Assembly: GCA_036172665.1 (NCBI GenBank)
Contig: CM069870.1
Coordinates: 64,790,212 to 64,854,211 of the forward strand
Reading direction: 5' to 3'
DNA: 64,000 nt
From: Prosopocoilus inquinatus
Lineage: Eukaryota; Arthropoda; Insecta; Coleoptera; Lucanidae
A program made the translations under genes and the position numbers. Under the pieces are notes generated by a model. That model searched no databases. It saw only the letters and a list, made by a program, of their open reading frames with translations, and was not told the origin of the DNA. This document shows, in pieces, positions 1 through 10,032 of this stretch. The first letter of the stretch is position 1. Each line of letters starts with the position of its first letter.

Positions 1-37
1 AGAGGTAGGTTGGGTTATTAGTATAACGAGGGTGGTT

Positions 38-232
38 TCATTGTTGATCATTGTCCAAGAGTTTCGAAGGCTGACCACCCCTAAATTTATAAGAGAAATA
101 ACCCCCGGCCGTTACATTATCTAACGAGGAGACCAGCTCGACATCGTGATTGTTTTCTGTGCTACCTTGTTCCTGCGAAATAAGTTTCTTTTTGTTAGCT
201 TTTATTCTGGCGGCGTTATAAACTGCCTTCAC
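38..232 (-). other. Coding-like open frame at the left edge, unrecognised
   Basis: A 64-codon open frame with a mixed, protein-like composition: a Lys-rich stretch near residues 10-20, then acidic and polar residues. It opens on an ATG at 232. Upstream on the same strand (about 232-350) another frame is rich in Lys, Pro and Gln with few stops, as if one longer reading frame had been broken by a frameshift. I recognise no domain. A gag-like or ORF1-like remnant of a retroelement is possible; chance is also possible. Confidence 0.18.
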
Positions 233-596
233 GCTTGGGATTTGTAGCCGTTGGCTTCACCTTACTCGGTTGGTTCTGACTTATGTCACCTGGGTCTTGA
301 TTCGATTGAACTCCTTCTTTCGCAATTTCAGGGCGAAGCCAGGTTCGGCTTTATTAACTTGCTGCGTGCCTGTTACGTTTAGCGTAGTCTAGATATCCCC
401 GCGATACGCTGGTATTCTTGAGAGCGTTGGGCCGCATATTCGCGGGGCATCCGTCTGGAAAACGGCATACAATTTTCGTATTGGCGAAGAATCTCAAGGA
501 GGTTTCCTGTATTTATGGCTGTTGCCGGCTATAAAATTTTGTGCCCTGTAGTTTATGCCAGCTTGTCCACTCTGCGTTTAGAATTTGGACAGGTGT

Positions 597-678
597 GATT
601 TGCGACTGTTGATGTTGTTATTCAAGTTATTACAGGAAGGATTTGCGACTGTTGTTCTTGTTATTCAAGTTATTATTG
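597..678. repeat. Two-copy 43-bp tandem repeat
   Basis: The string GATTTGCGACTGTTG begins at 597 and again at 640, each time followed by TTGTTATTCAAGTTATTA. The second copy differs by a few bases from the first. No function is visible. Confidence 0.8.
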
Positions 679-713
679 TGGCATTTCTCTTCCCCTGCAG
701 GCTTTTAGATTAG

Positions 714-858
714 TTGGTAACTCTGGGACGTGGCGTAGAGATAGAGTAAAATGCAATACAAAATGCATTTATTATAAATAATGCTACGGTAATTTTGGGA
801 CGTGGCGTATACATAGATAGAGTAAAGTACAATATAAAATAAATTTATTATAAATAAT
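714..858. repeat. Two-copy 72-bp tandem repeat
   Basis: GGGACGTGGCGTA occurs at 725 and 797, each time followed by an ATAGAGTAAA core and ending in TTTATTATAAATAAT. The copies differ by small indels. Together with the 597-678 pair this suggests the first kilobase is part of a repetitive element, but no terminal repeats or coding region identify it. Confidence 0.8.
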
Positions 859-3147
859 ATTAATTACTTGATTTTGGCACTTACTCTAGGGGAGGTTTTG
901 GTTTAGGGATTTTGTTACTGCTGACTGCCGTTCTTAGATATGTGTTCGAGTATTTATAGACGTTATATCGTGTAACTTTGATTGGTACGCTCAAGGTTAT
1001 TTTTGCACACGTTATTATATCTTCCGCGATGCACCATTATTACAGCGTATTACAACTTCATTTATGGGCAAATCTCGGAATGTAATTCCTATTTGTATAC
1101 GATTTTTTTTTAGGATCTCACTGATTAATCCTTGACGCGTGTTTGAAATATAATAAATTATTTCACACGTGCACGATTGTTAAAGGCTAACTTCAATTTA
1201 AAACACTGCGTCGCCCGCCAACGGAAATTTATTACTACAGGTTCCGTTTTGGCCTTAAGTCCGTCTCTGCCTGTTCATGTTTTTTTTTTCTGTTGTTTCT
1301 TTAATTGTCTTCTGACGAAATTTGTAATTTTTCAACGCCGATCTCTTTTTAAATACTTGAATTCGATTCCACCAAAGCTGTAAATTTCGTTGAACACGTA
1401 TTGTTTCTACGGATTCTTGGAGATTTTTATGAAATATTCTACGTTTTTTTTTTTTTTCTGAGGGACATCTGCTTAAGCCGTTCACAACTTTTCTGGTAAT
1501 ACCAACTGAACGTTTTTAATCGCCGGAAGATTGTCTTCCCAGAGGCAATTTTGCTTCGCATCTCACCCTGTCGCTGTTGCGTTATGGTTTTCGCTGTTAT
1601 TAGGATAGGTCATGTTCGTTGGCTCTGCGGATCGATGCTTGCTAGCTGTCGGTTAAACTTAAAAACTTTTTTCTTGAAAATGTGAACCCAGTTGAAATAT
1701 TTGTTTTTTTTTACTTCAAGCCTGCATGCTCCAAGTTTTATTTCGGGCCAATCGATCCAACGATTCCGTCTTGCAGATGCATTTTCGTATGGATTGTTTG
1801 GTAAGTTAGTTTTCCTTTTTTTGTATGCAACTTGGGTGATTGTTTGCTCAATTTTAAAGCGTTCCGAACATATAATTTCCTGCTTATTTTCTGTTATCTC
1901 GCCGTCCATTTGCCAGACATCCGACAGAAAACCATCATCTATTGGTTATTGTCAAGATACTTGGATACGAAAACCAATCACTTTTTTCGTCTGTTTGTTG
2001 TAAGTGCACCCCTCGCTACCTGGTAGGTCGTAGTACGATTCACACTGATTTCCCTTTTTCTTCTTTTTTGAGGTAAATAAAAATAAATTCTGTTGGCCGT
2101 AAACCAAATTAGGTACGCCTCAAATGAGCCCACCCTTTCAACACCGTCGGAAAGGCAGAGAAGCCGCCCCCGAGGGGAAGGTTTCCGTTCACTCATCTAT
2201 TTATTTATTTATTTGATGAGGTTTTATTCAAGTAAATATTATTAGCGCGAGCGAGGGCTGAAAGAAACGCGCGTTCGGGGAAAAGCCTCCTCACTTTTAT
2301 TGCGGAACAAAGGTGGGCCCATTTAGTTTAGCAGGCAACGTATGCCAAGAATAAGCCTCCCCCATAATATTTTACATTGCGAACAAAGGCTATTGTGACT
2401 GAAAAACAATGGCTCGTTCCCTTTAAGCACCAATTAACACACGTAATCTGTCCGTTGTTTTACGCTCTTCTTTGTGCGGACTGATAAAGGGGATTTATTA
2501 CAGCTTGCGAATCGTAAGATTGAAAATCTTGGAAAAGCAGAACGAAATTTTTTTTTTTTTTTTTGAATCGACCGCCCCCAATGAATCGCATGTCATATAC
2601 TGAAACGTTCTTTCAAACTGCCGTGCACTTAAGCTTTTAGAATTCGATAACGTCCTGAGCTTTACGGTAACAACGCAAACGTAGTCCTTGCATGGTAATT
2701 CATGCATTGCAATTCAGGCGACATCTCCGTGCATAAATATTTGGTCCAAGTTGGAGTTGTGCGGCCCAAATTTGCTTGGGGAGCTGGTAACATCTGGGTC
2801 CTGCTTTTAAGTGGTTGGACGTGCAAATTGTTCTTTGACCATTCGCTGCAGCAATAAATAATACACGTACCTATTAAATTGGAATAGCTTCATTTTATAC
2901 ATTAAAGTATAAGCGACCACAACTTATTTTTATAAAAAAATTCACGATTTTCACGATGTTCGCCTGTCGCCAACGATCACGATTAACCAGCAACAACCAA
3001 CGAGGGGACACCTCCACCAGTACTTTCGAGTTCTTATTGTGTAAAGCGTGTGGGAGGAAGTTTGAAAAGGTGGAAAGAATAAAAGAAAACAAAGGTAGCT
3101 ACTTCCAGAAAATCAGAAAACGAAAGAACTCACTTTTCATCCCTCTT
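859..3147. other. Gene-free DNA with no identified element
   Basis: AT-rich sequence with poly-T runs (near 1281, 1445 and 2550) and a TATT/TTTA microsatellite near 2202-2217. The short open frames on both strands lack codon-like composition and have no recognisable domains. A GC-higher patch around 2100-2330 might be unique host DNA. I see no terminal repeats. Confidence 0.5.
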
Positions 3148-4000
3148 TGTCCCCAAAATTTTAGCAGTCCGTAGAGCTGAACCTCGATATTCTTTGTTAG
3201 TAGGCTTCCGGTTTTCGCAAGGAAACCAAAAATCGATTTCTACTTCATTTTCTGCGGTTTACTCCAATGGCGTCTACTCACGTTTTCAGAATTGTCGAGA
3301 TTCGTTCGTTCTTTCTTCTCTATTTGGTTTAAGTCTTTTTTGTCTGCAGTTAAACGCTTTGCTTATAAAATATTTCAAATAAAAATACCAAATCTTTAAT
3401 AATAAAATATATTGATACAAAAAACGTGAACATTTGTAGGCAATTATGAAAGGGAAAGTTTACAATTTCGATGTAATCAACTTTCTTTGTAAACTGAAAT
3501 AACATCAAGATCAACCAGAGACTAGCAGCTTAACTATAACTGGCTAGAAAATTATTTGAAGAGAGAGGTCGAATAAATCAGTACTCAACTAAGCTTTTGG
3601 CAGATGCTTTTCTTTGTATTATGATAATTATGATTTTCATTTTAATTTACCAGTGTTGGGCTCGAATCTTTCTTGTAAGACTTTAAATTGAATTAATTAA
3701 AATTCGGTTACGACTAAATTGTTTACCATGAACAAGAGATTACTCTGTGAAGAGTTATTTCTTCATTCGCGAAAATAATTACAAAGTGAGGAAAAATAAC
3801 TAAGAAAAATTTAACTAGGAAAGAAAGCGTCCCTTATCAGGGCTCTGGAACTTCTTTGTTTGGAAGCATTTTTTAAGGGAATTTTCCCACCTGATTTCCA
3901 TGATGGTGGGGTACATCATGCTATCGCGCTGTAAAATACATGGAAAATCCGCATCGATTGTGTAATTAACTGCAATATTGCTTATCTGTGCAGACTCCCA
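3148..4000. repeat. Dispersed repeat family 1, copy A
   Basis: This block aligns by eye with 5418-6230. Both begin with a TGTCCCCAA..TTTTAGCAG segment followed by TTCTTTGTTAGTAG or TTCTTCTGTTAGTAG. Both continue through a shared GTGAAGAGTTATTTCTTCATT stretch (about 3748 here, 6091 there). A further shorter match to the second half is seen at about 44046 and 45416. No ORF or terminal inverted repeat was found. It may be an old non-autonomous element or part of a retroelement. Confidence 0.6.
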
Positions 4001-4204
4001 AATAATACTCCCGTTGTTTTTTCAGGATACCGAAACGTAGTCAAGTTCCAAGAATTTTATGTTCTTCAAGGCTGACATTGTACGTGCTCTGTTTTCGTGT
4101 TATAATATTACATCATATTGCGTTTCTTTCATTTCTAATTTATTTTGTTACGAGTACTGAAAAATTCGAATCCCTACAATTGGATAAAGGTATCAGAAAA
4201 ATTT

Positions 4205-4345
4205 TGTGCAAATCGCTTTTGATTGCAGTGAGAACCTCGAGCAGCCTCTGGACAGCTGTTTCATTAGGAGCAAATCCCGCTTCAATTTGTCTAACCTACT
4301 GCAATGTTAGGTCAAAAAGCGATAGTAAGATGTCGCTATTTTATA
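4205..4345 (+). repeat. Dispersed repeat family 2, copy with TTTTTGATTGCA core
   Basis: The segment holds TTTTGATTGCAGTGA, ACCTCGAGCAG, ACAGCTGTTTC and GTCAAAAAGCGATAGTAAGATGTCGC. Related segments lie at 5725-5790, 31752-31850 (reversed), 33781-34007, 34140-34190 and 36090-36437. A 136-codon open frame overlaps here, but its sequence is shared repeat DNA and opens on a non-ATG codon, so I do not call a gene. Repeat sharing is clear; family identity is unknown. Confidence 0.65.
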
Positions 4346-4559
4346 TGTTGATAAAGGTATCGTCTAATTGGCAGTTGATACTCAGTGAACTTGGAAGAAA
4401 ACCGGATTTTAAGTCACTATTTAAAAAGAAGTCAGAACGTATAGTTTCAAATTCTGTTAATTTTCAATTCCATACAAAAGTAGAATAAATTTAAGCAAGT
4501 GATAAATTAAATGAGTTGTAATCATTGCGATAAATAAAACTTAAAACCCGAATAAAATT

Positions 4560-4890
4560 CCAGCGGTAACTTAAACAGACGTAAACCGGCATTTGGCAGC
4601 GTAAAACGAATTATTTAAAGTGTAAGAGTCATGCGATCACGGACATTAAACGCCGGAAAATTTTAAAGTTCCGCAAGATTTGGGGCAATCAAAATTTAGG
4701 CGGATGATTACGGCAATGGCGGCAGAGGCATTTAATATAAATGCGATGTATAACAACTTAAACGCCCTAACGAGCGCAGTTAAACTTAAATATTAATCCT
4801 CCACGTAATAAAAAGTAACGCGAAGGCTTTGTAAGGCCACCGGGAAGCGTGAAGGGGCCGTAATTAAAGAAATTAAAGTCGGGAGGTTTA
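4560..4890. other. GC-elevated unique block, candidate conserved non-coding DNA
   Basis: The composition changes from the AT-rich surroundings to sequence with many CG dinucleotides and AATTA or TTAAA cores, without a usable open frame and without copies elsewhere in the window. This texture is typical of non-coding regulatory DNA near insect developmental genes. That is an inference from appearance only. Confidence 0.35.
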
Positions 4891-5417
4891 TTATCTAGGT
4901 GCACTATCTCGGGCGTTTTTATTTTTGGTATATTTTATGAAATATGTCTTCGCAGGCTAATTTCACAGCTTGATGCTTATCTTTCACCTGGAAGCGTTGC
5001 TGTCTACCTAAGTAGAAACAAGATTTGTGCCGAGGAAATTAATTTGCAGCACTGCCAGCAGCTTCAGTCGTGACGGACGTGGGTGTTGCGTGGTCCCGCA
5101 AATTATCCATTTCCACAAAATAAATATTTAATTTCGTTTTGCAATGGTCGAGCCGCAATTTCGCTAAACTCCGCCAACATAAAGTCGATATTTATTCACT
5201 TATTATTTATTTATTTTGGTAAAATAATACAGAATTTATATGATAGTCTTTAGAACACGCTGACGCTTCGCGAAACGGATCGTTTGCTTTATCAAAAAGC
5301 ACATTTTATTTAATTTTTTTGAATCAATACAAATATGTATTTTTAAATATTGTAAAATTTTGTTTAATTTGGAAAACATTTATTTTCAACAGGATGAACG
5401 TGTAAATACGTGCAGAT
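4891..5417. other. Intergenic AT-rich DNA, nothing identified
   Basis: There is no open frame, paired repeat or known element here. A CG-richer stretch around 5030-5100 grades into AT-rich DNA with TATTTATT runs near 5200. Confidence 0.5.
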
Positions 5418-6230
5418 TTTGTCCCCAATTCTTTTAGCAGACCGTACAAAGTTGGATTTCGATTTTCTTCTGTTAGTAGTCTCCTTGGACTTCAATCAGA
5501 AAAGCTTTTCTTACGAGAACATTTAAAAAATCCTAAATTTTTAAATACAAAAATGTATTAACAAAATCTAAAATTTAGTTTACAATCAATGTTAAAAAGA
5601 GCTATGTTATGTTAATTTTAATATAAACAAGTTTACAAAATTTACAAACAAAAAACTAAGTCAAGATTTTTTAAAAAATACGCAAGTACCAATAAAAATA
5701 TAAATTTTTTTTTGTTGCAGATCGTTTTTGATTGAAGTGAAAACCTCGAGCAGTTTCTGTACAGCTTTTTCAGCCCTATTTGTGGCTTTTTCAGCAGAGA
5801 CGTAGCTCGATATTTCCCTTGCAAACCAAAAACGACTTGTCCAATTTATTCGCAAATGACATTGCAGTAGGACGTAATACATAAATAAAAAAATAGTTTG
5901 CAGAGAAGGGGACGAATATTCAGTGCATAACAAAAAAAACCTTGATTAGATAATAGCTTTTCTTTATGCGCAATAATGATTTTTTTTGTTTCAACTCACC
6001 AGTGCTAGCTGGAAACTTTCTTGAAACACAAAATTTAAATTAACTTAAAAAAATCCGTTATGATTAAGCTGATTACAGAAAAACACACCGTGAAGAGTTA
6101 TTTCTTCATTTGCGAAATTAATTACAGACTGAGGAAACTGACTGTTTGAAAAAATTAATTATAAAAATAAATTTCAACAGGGAACGCGCAATTAGATCAG
6201 GAAAACTGCCGGAAGATCTATTTTCGTAGC
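5418..6230. repeat. Dispersed repeat family 1, copy B
   Basis: Partner of 3148-4000 in the same orientation, with scattered substitutions and indels. It also carries, near 5725-5790, a version of the family 2 segment with TTTTTGATTGAAGTGAAAAC and ACCTCGAGCAG, so families 1 and 2 may be parts of one longer element. The open frames on its minus strand are not supported by any domain. Confidence 0.6.
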
Positions 6231-6431
6231 TCCCGCTCTTCTTAAGCACTTTTCTCCTGCTTTGACTTGTACAGGCTGCTTCAAATTCGATCCTCACCAT
6301 GGGGTCTCGCTTATTTGAAGAGGTAGACGGTAGGTTAAAATTTGGCAAAGTTGCTAAATTCGATGAGTTTTAGAAATTTAGAAATTTTAGAAATTTTAAT
6401 TAAATTTGCACCAGCCCGATTCGTCTGCAAT

Positions 6432-6552
6432 ATGGGGCGAAGGTGTTTCGTGCGTACGTGCAAAACAGGCTACAACAGCCAAAGAAATGAGAAAATATCG
6501 CTGTTCCGGGTGCCTCAGGTTAAGATAATTGAATGGCAGAAAATTATTCTTC
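6432..6552 (+). pseudogene. THAP zinc-finger domain exon fragment
   Basis: An ATG at 6432 opens about 40 codons that read like the start of a THAP domain, a C2CH zinc finger that binds DNA. Cys residues lie at positions 5 and 10 (CFVRTC). They are followed by a Tyr-Asn-Ser stretch, then the ISLFRVP segment matching the family's conserved Phe-Arg-x-Pro, then a Trp at the family's conserved tryptophan position. The C-terminal half of the domain (the C-x2-H pair and AVPTF-like box) is missing. The open frame leaves domain-like sequence at TTCGTAAG, which looks like a splice donor at 6553, so this may be exon 1 of a THAP gene or of a P-element/THAP9-type transposon. I found no matching second exon in the next kilobase, so a stranded fragment is most likely. 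Confidence 0.5.
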
Positions 6553-6906
6553 GTAAGAATCGTGTCTTAAGTGTTATGTTAAAAATATTTTTTCAGAAGT
6601 ATTATGTATTTCTTGGGAGGTTAACAATGTAGGTACACTTAAAAAAAAATTAACTGGCAGGTAAACAAAAAAAATATTGCATAGTTTTCCACTATTTCTT
6701 GCACACTCACTCTATTTTCTGTTATGAAATTTGATTTACTTTTGAAAGGATTGATCAAAAATTCTGAATTCAGATTTATCAGCGCAAATGTTAAATTTTT
6801 GCTTCAAAACATGATCTCTTTCATCTTTCATCGGTAGAGTCCAGCGCTTGTGTTTTTCTGTTTTCGCGGGTACGAGATGTTACGTCATGCTCAAGACGTA
6901 ATCAAT

Positions 6907-7130
6907 TGTAACGAAATGCCTTCGCATACATAATTTATAAATTTTATTAATAAAGTTTCAGTTGAAAAAGGGTCATTTATTAGTGGATTGAGAAGTGAGG
7001 CGCTGCTCCCACTGCTCACCAAATGGTATAAAAGTGAGCGCACAGCTCAAAGCAGAAATTCCGTTGAATGCGTCGGCAGAATCCAATCTAAGTGTCTGGG
7101 ATCGATCTTTAGCAAGAATCTTATCTAACA
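6907..7130 (-). mobile_element. Candidate Copia-type 3' LTR
   Basis: Read on the minus strand, a purine-rich tract (GGAAGGAGGGGAG, about 7131-7143) is followed at 7130 by TGTTAGATAAGA. About 224 bases later the segment closes in GTTACA at 6907. That is the TG...CA layout of an LTR directly downstream of a polypurine tract, as at the 3' end of Copia-type elements. Two AATAAA motifs occur on the minus strand near its end. No pol reading frame survives upstream on that strand. The plus strand also has a TATAAAAG at about 7028, so a promoter unrelated to an LTR is the main alternative. Confidence 0.45.
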
Positions 7131-7212
7131 CTCCCCTCCTTCCACGCAAGTGTCTTGCATAACTCGAGATAAGCGTCTTATGTAACACTCCCGTCCTCTA
7201 ATGCAAGTCGTC
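7131..7212 (-). repeat. Duplicated polypurine tract and LTR start
   Basis: On the minus strand the arrangement 'CTTGC, purine tract, GGGAGTGTTA.ATAAGA' occurs twice in a row, about 70-80 bases apart. The tract of the right-hand unit is near 7185 and that of the left-hand unit near 7135. This suggests a small tandem duplication over the LTR junction before or during insertion. Confidence 0.45.
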
Positions 7213-8465
7213 ACCTGAGAATTATAGTGTTCTATTTCCATTTTCTTCTAAAAACGAGTTTTGTTTTGACTTTTATCGGATCTTATCACTTTATCTCAGC
7301 GATGCTCTCGGGTGCTTCCAACGAACTATCCCCGCTCTCAAATGTGTCCTTGATCGTGTCATTCGTATCGGGGAAACAAAAATTCATTTGCAGAGAAGCG
7401 CGCGGAAAATAAATACTTAATAAGTACAACGGTTGCACTTTTACAGTGGCGTAGTCATAGAAGTTGCAGGGATTGCAAAGCAATTCGGCACTAAGACGCC
7501 ACGGGCGGCTGTTCAAAGCCTAAATTAAAAAAAAAGGAACAAAATTATTATTAGCAAGCAAATATCAAAACATCATATTTCCTTGATCTCTGAAAAGATA
7601 CACAAGGCCAGATAAGTGATAACTTATTTGTCAAAGATTTCTGATATTTTCAAATAAAGAAAATGAAATGATTACAATAAAAGGAATAAAATGAAAAAAA
7701 AGAAATTTACTGAATCGTCTCTAAATTAAAACTGGGAAGATTAAAATAAGATCCATAAGAGAAAAAATTTCTAACTCTAATTCGAAATAATTGTAATTCT
7801 TATTTTGCCTCTCTCTTATTTATTTAAAGAGATATCACAAAATTAAAACTACTTTCTTGAGGCACTTTTCAATTCTCCACACAGTAGTAGACACTATTTT
7901 TCTATAACACGTTTCGTCAAATTGATACCATCATCAAGTTAATTTTATCTTATGGCATCCATTTTGAAATTTAGTGGCAAAGGATTATAGGATTAACTAA
8001 TTATGCCAATTTCGGCAATATAGCACATGTTATAAAAATTCTTTAAAACAAGGCCACAATAAAAATGTGAGATAAGAAGAATTCTAGTTAATAGAAAATA
8101 GTTTTGGGTTTATATTAAAAACAATGTGTTCGTTAGACACTAATTTACTAAATATTTTTTATTTGTACAACAGAAACACAAAAACAGAAAGAAACGGGGC
8201 TTTACAGAATAAAGACCGCTTAATATTGAAGCAAAATCCCCATGGTGAGGGTCGATTTTGAAACAACTTCTAGATATATTAAGGGGTGAGGGGTATCGGG
8301 TGATGTTTCGATTGCATTTTCTATGCATGGAAGATTCTTAATCGAGTGCATAATTAAATGCCAAAATAATAAAAATAATTTTATAAAACATTGCATCTTT
8401 ACATACCGAATATTCGAACCTTCACAGATGTCCTACGTGTTCTACAAACTTAATTAAATGGTAGC
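7213..8465. other. Gene-free DNA, nothing firm
   Basis: AT-rich sequence with several short open frames that look like chance. A stretch at about 7905-7935 (ACGTTTCGTCAAATTGATAC) resembles retroelement tail sequence but has no partner in the window. No terminal repeats are visible. Confidence 0.45.
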
Positions 8466-8669
8466 TTGATGACAATTTCCCTGGAAGATGGATTGAAAGT
8501 CTTGGACCGATATTGGTCTATGGCCTACGGTTTTTGGGGATATGTGAAGCAAAAAGTGTTTGAAAATAATAATTTTGGTGCAAATTTAGACATCTTAGAA
8601 GAAATCATACGAACTGTAATTAGTGAACGAGAAATTGGAACCTTTAAGGAACGTGTATGGGAAATTTAG
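8466..8669 (+). pseudogene. Gene-like open frame of unknown family
   Basis: Sixty-seven codons from ATG (8466) to TAG. The composition is protein-like: a Trp/Tyr/Phe-rich segment at residues 15-30 followed by an amphipathic, acidic segment at 40-60. No known domain is recognised. About 45 bases after its stop there is a GTAAG, and 20 bases later a pyrimidine-AG ending at 8739, followed by another coding-like stretch. It may therefore be one exon of a broken gene that continues to 9328. It could also be chance. Confidence 0.3.
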
Positions 8670-8766
8670 ATACAGGGATAACCTAGATCTACAAAATAAA
8701 TATTATAACAGATTGTAAGAAACATGATTTATTGTTTAGGACATGTCACAGTTAGATAATGAAATG

Positions 8767-8898
8767 GAAGCCATAACCTTAGAAAGTCCATTTGGATGAA
8801 AAGTAAGTCATAACCTTAGAAAGTCCTACTACGTCCATTTGGATGAAAAGTAAGTCATAACCTTAGAAAGTCCTACTACGTCCATTTGGATGAAAAGG
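8767..8898. repeat. 47-bp minisatellite, three copies
   Basis: The unit starting AGTCATAACCTTAGAAAGTC and ending CATTTGGATGAAAAG occurs at 8805 and 8852, preceded by a shorter first copy lacking the CCTACTACGT segment. Because 47 is not divisible by three, expansion shifts the reading frame of the flanking coding-like sequence. Confidence 0.85.
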
Positions 8899-9015
8899 AA
8901 GTTTGAAGAGCTCTACGGAGAGTCGTCTGACGACGAATGTAACCTTTACAAGCGGCCACGAACAGCTAACATAGGAGCCATGCGAAGAAGATGCCGTACC
9001 GTCAGTGAAGATTAG
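8890..9015 (+). pseudogene. 41-codon basic/acidic open frame, part of a broken gene
   Basis: ATG at 8890 inside the last minisatellite copy opens a frame beginning MKRKFEELYGE, then an acidic SSDDE patch, then two Lys/Arg-rich patches with a KRPR motif resembling a nuclear localisation signal, ending in TAG. Just upstream (ATG at 8743) a different frame reads a short acidic peptide that runs into the repeat. The pieces look like one nuclear protein split by repeat expansion, but I cannot name the family. Confidence 0.3.
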
Positions 9016-9211
9016 GTTCTCGTATCCAAGTATTTAGGTTTTAGCAACTGTCCAAGAACCAAGAATTAGGAAATTCAATTCATATTATTTAATATCTTCC
9101 TCTAAAACTGCAATACCAAAATTATTATTCGTACTTCTTTTTTTCCCCATCACTAGCAAAGTGTAACAATTGAACGGAACAAAGTAGACGCCACATCAAG
9201 ATCCCTCATAG

Positions 9212-9328
9212 TTTCCTGAAGAACCGGAAGTGGAATAAGAGGCGCTTTTTCCTAAACCTTCCGGATGGGAGCAAATTTTGGATGCCAAAGGTGGAGGCTT
9301 TGCGGCTGGGATTGCTGTCATGGCCTAA
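9212..9328 (+). pseudogene. Coding-like fragment with an in-frame stop
   Basis: One plus frame reads FPEEPEVE, a TAA stop, then about 30 residues rich in Gly and Ala containing PKPSGWEQILDAKGGG, closing in TAA at 9326-9328. The residue mix is much more protein-like than the AT-rich surroundings. It may be the tail of the gene suggested by 8466-9015. No family is recognised. Confidence 0.25.
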
Positions 9329-10024
9329 ACTGCAGAATATAAGTTTATTTACATGTTTCTTATACTAGAATATAGTTTTGAATTTGTTGTGTATAAAAAC
9401 TTTCAGTTTAATTTCATATTTTGAGGTTAGGTTTATAGGAGTCCAATTTTGGGCTTATTCCAGACTGTTTGCATTTAAAATATTTAATTTGGTAATGCAA
9501 TTTGACTTTGGAAACTTTCATCTTGCATTATAGATTTTTGTCTTTTACACATACACTCACACCCATTGTCACAAATTGTTTTTATAAGTGTAGTATAACC
9601 AGATAGTCAGCGCCGTACTGCTGTATAAAAAACAATATGGGTATAAAAAACAATATGCAAACAGGTGTAAGTACAGAAATGTTATGTTAATTAAATTCAT
9701 TATATTAAATGTGTGTTTTACTTGCCTACCGATTTCCGCACGCGAACACAAGTCACCATTAAGAGTCAATTTGTACATGAACTTTCAATTTTGCACTTTT
9801 TATTTGAATGAATTCATTTTCATTCTATCAATTCACGCGACACCCAAATATCATCACTGTGTACGAACCCCGTGCAGTTTCGGTGTGCGTCGGAACTCCA
9901 AAACAAATCGTGAGATTATCTTCAAATTCATTCATAAATTTAATTATGCCCAATAAGAAGGATAAGAATAAGGATAAAATAAGAAAATAGAACGTAAGCA
10001 AAAAAATGTGAAGAAATATAAATG
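9329..10024. other. AT-rich DNA before the hAT element, nothing identified
   Basis: Two overlapping open frames (9684-9990, plus) are short and without recognisable domains. A small patch around 9835-9910 is CG-richer. No repeats were matched elsewhere in the window. Confidence 0.45.
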
Positions 10025-10032
10025 AAATATAC

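Noticed and set aside
4078..4488. 136-codon plus open frame
   Set aside because: Opens on a non-ATG codon and overlaps a dispersed repeat whose other copies are not open.
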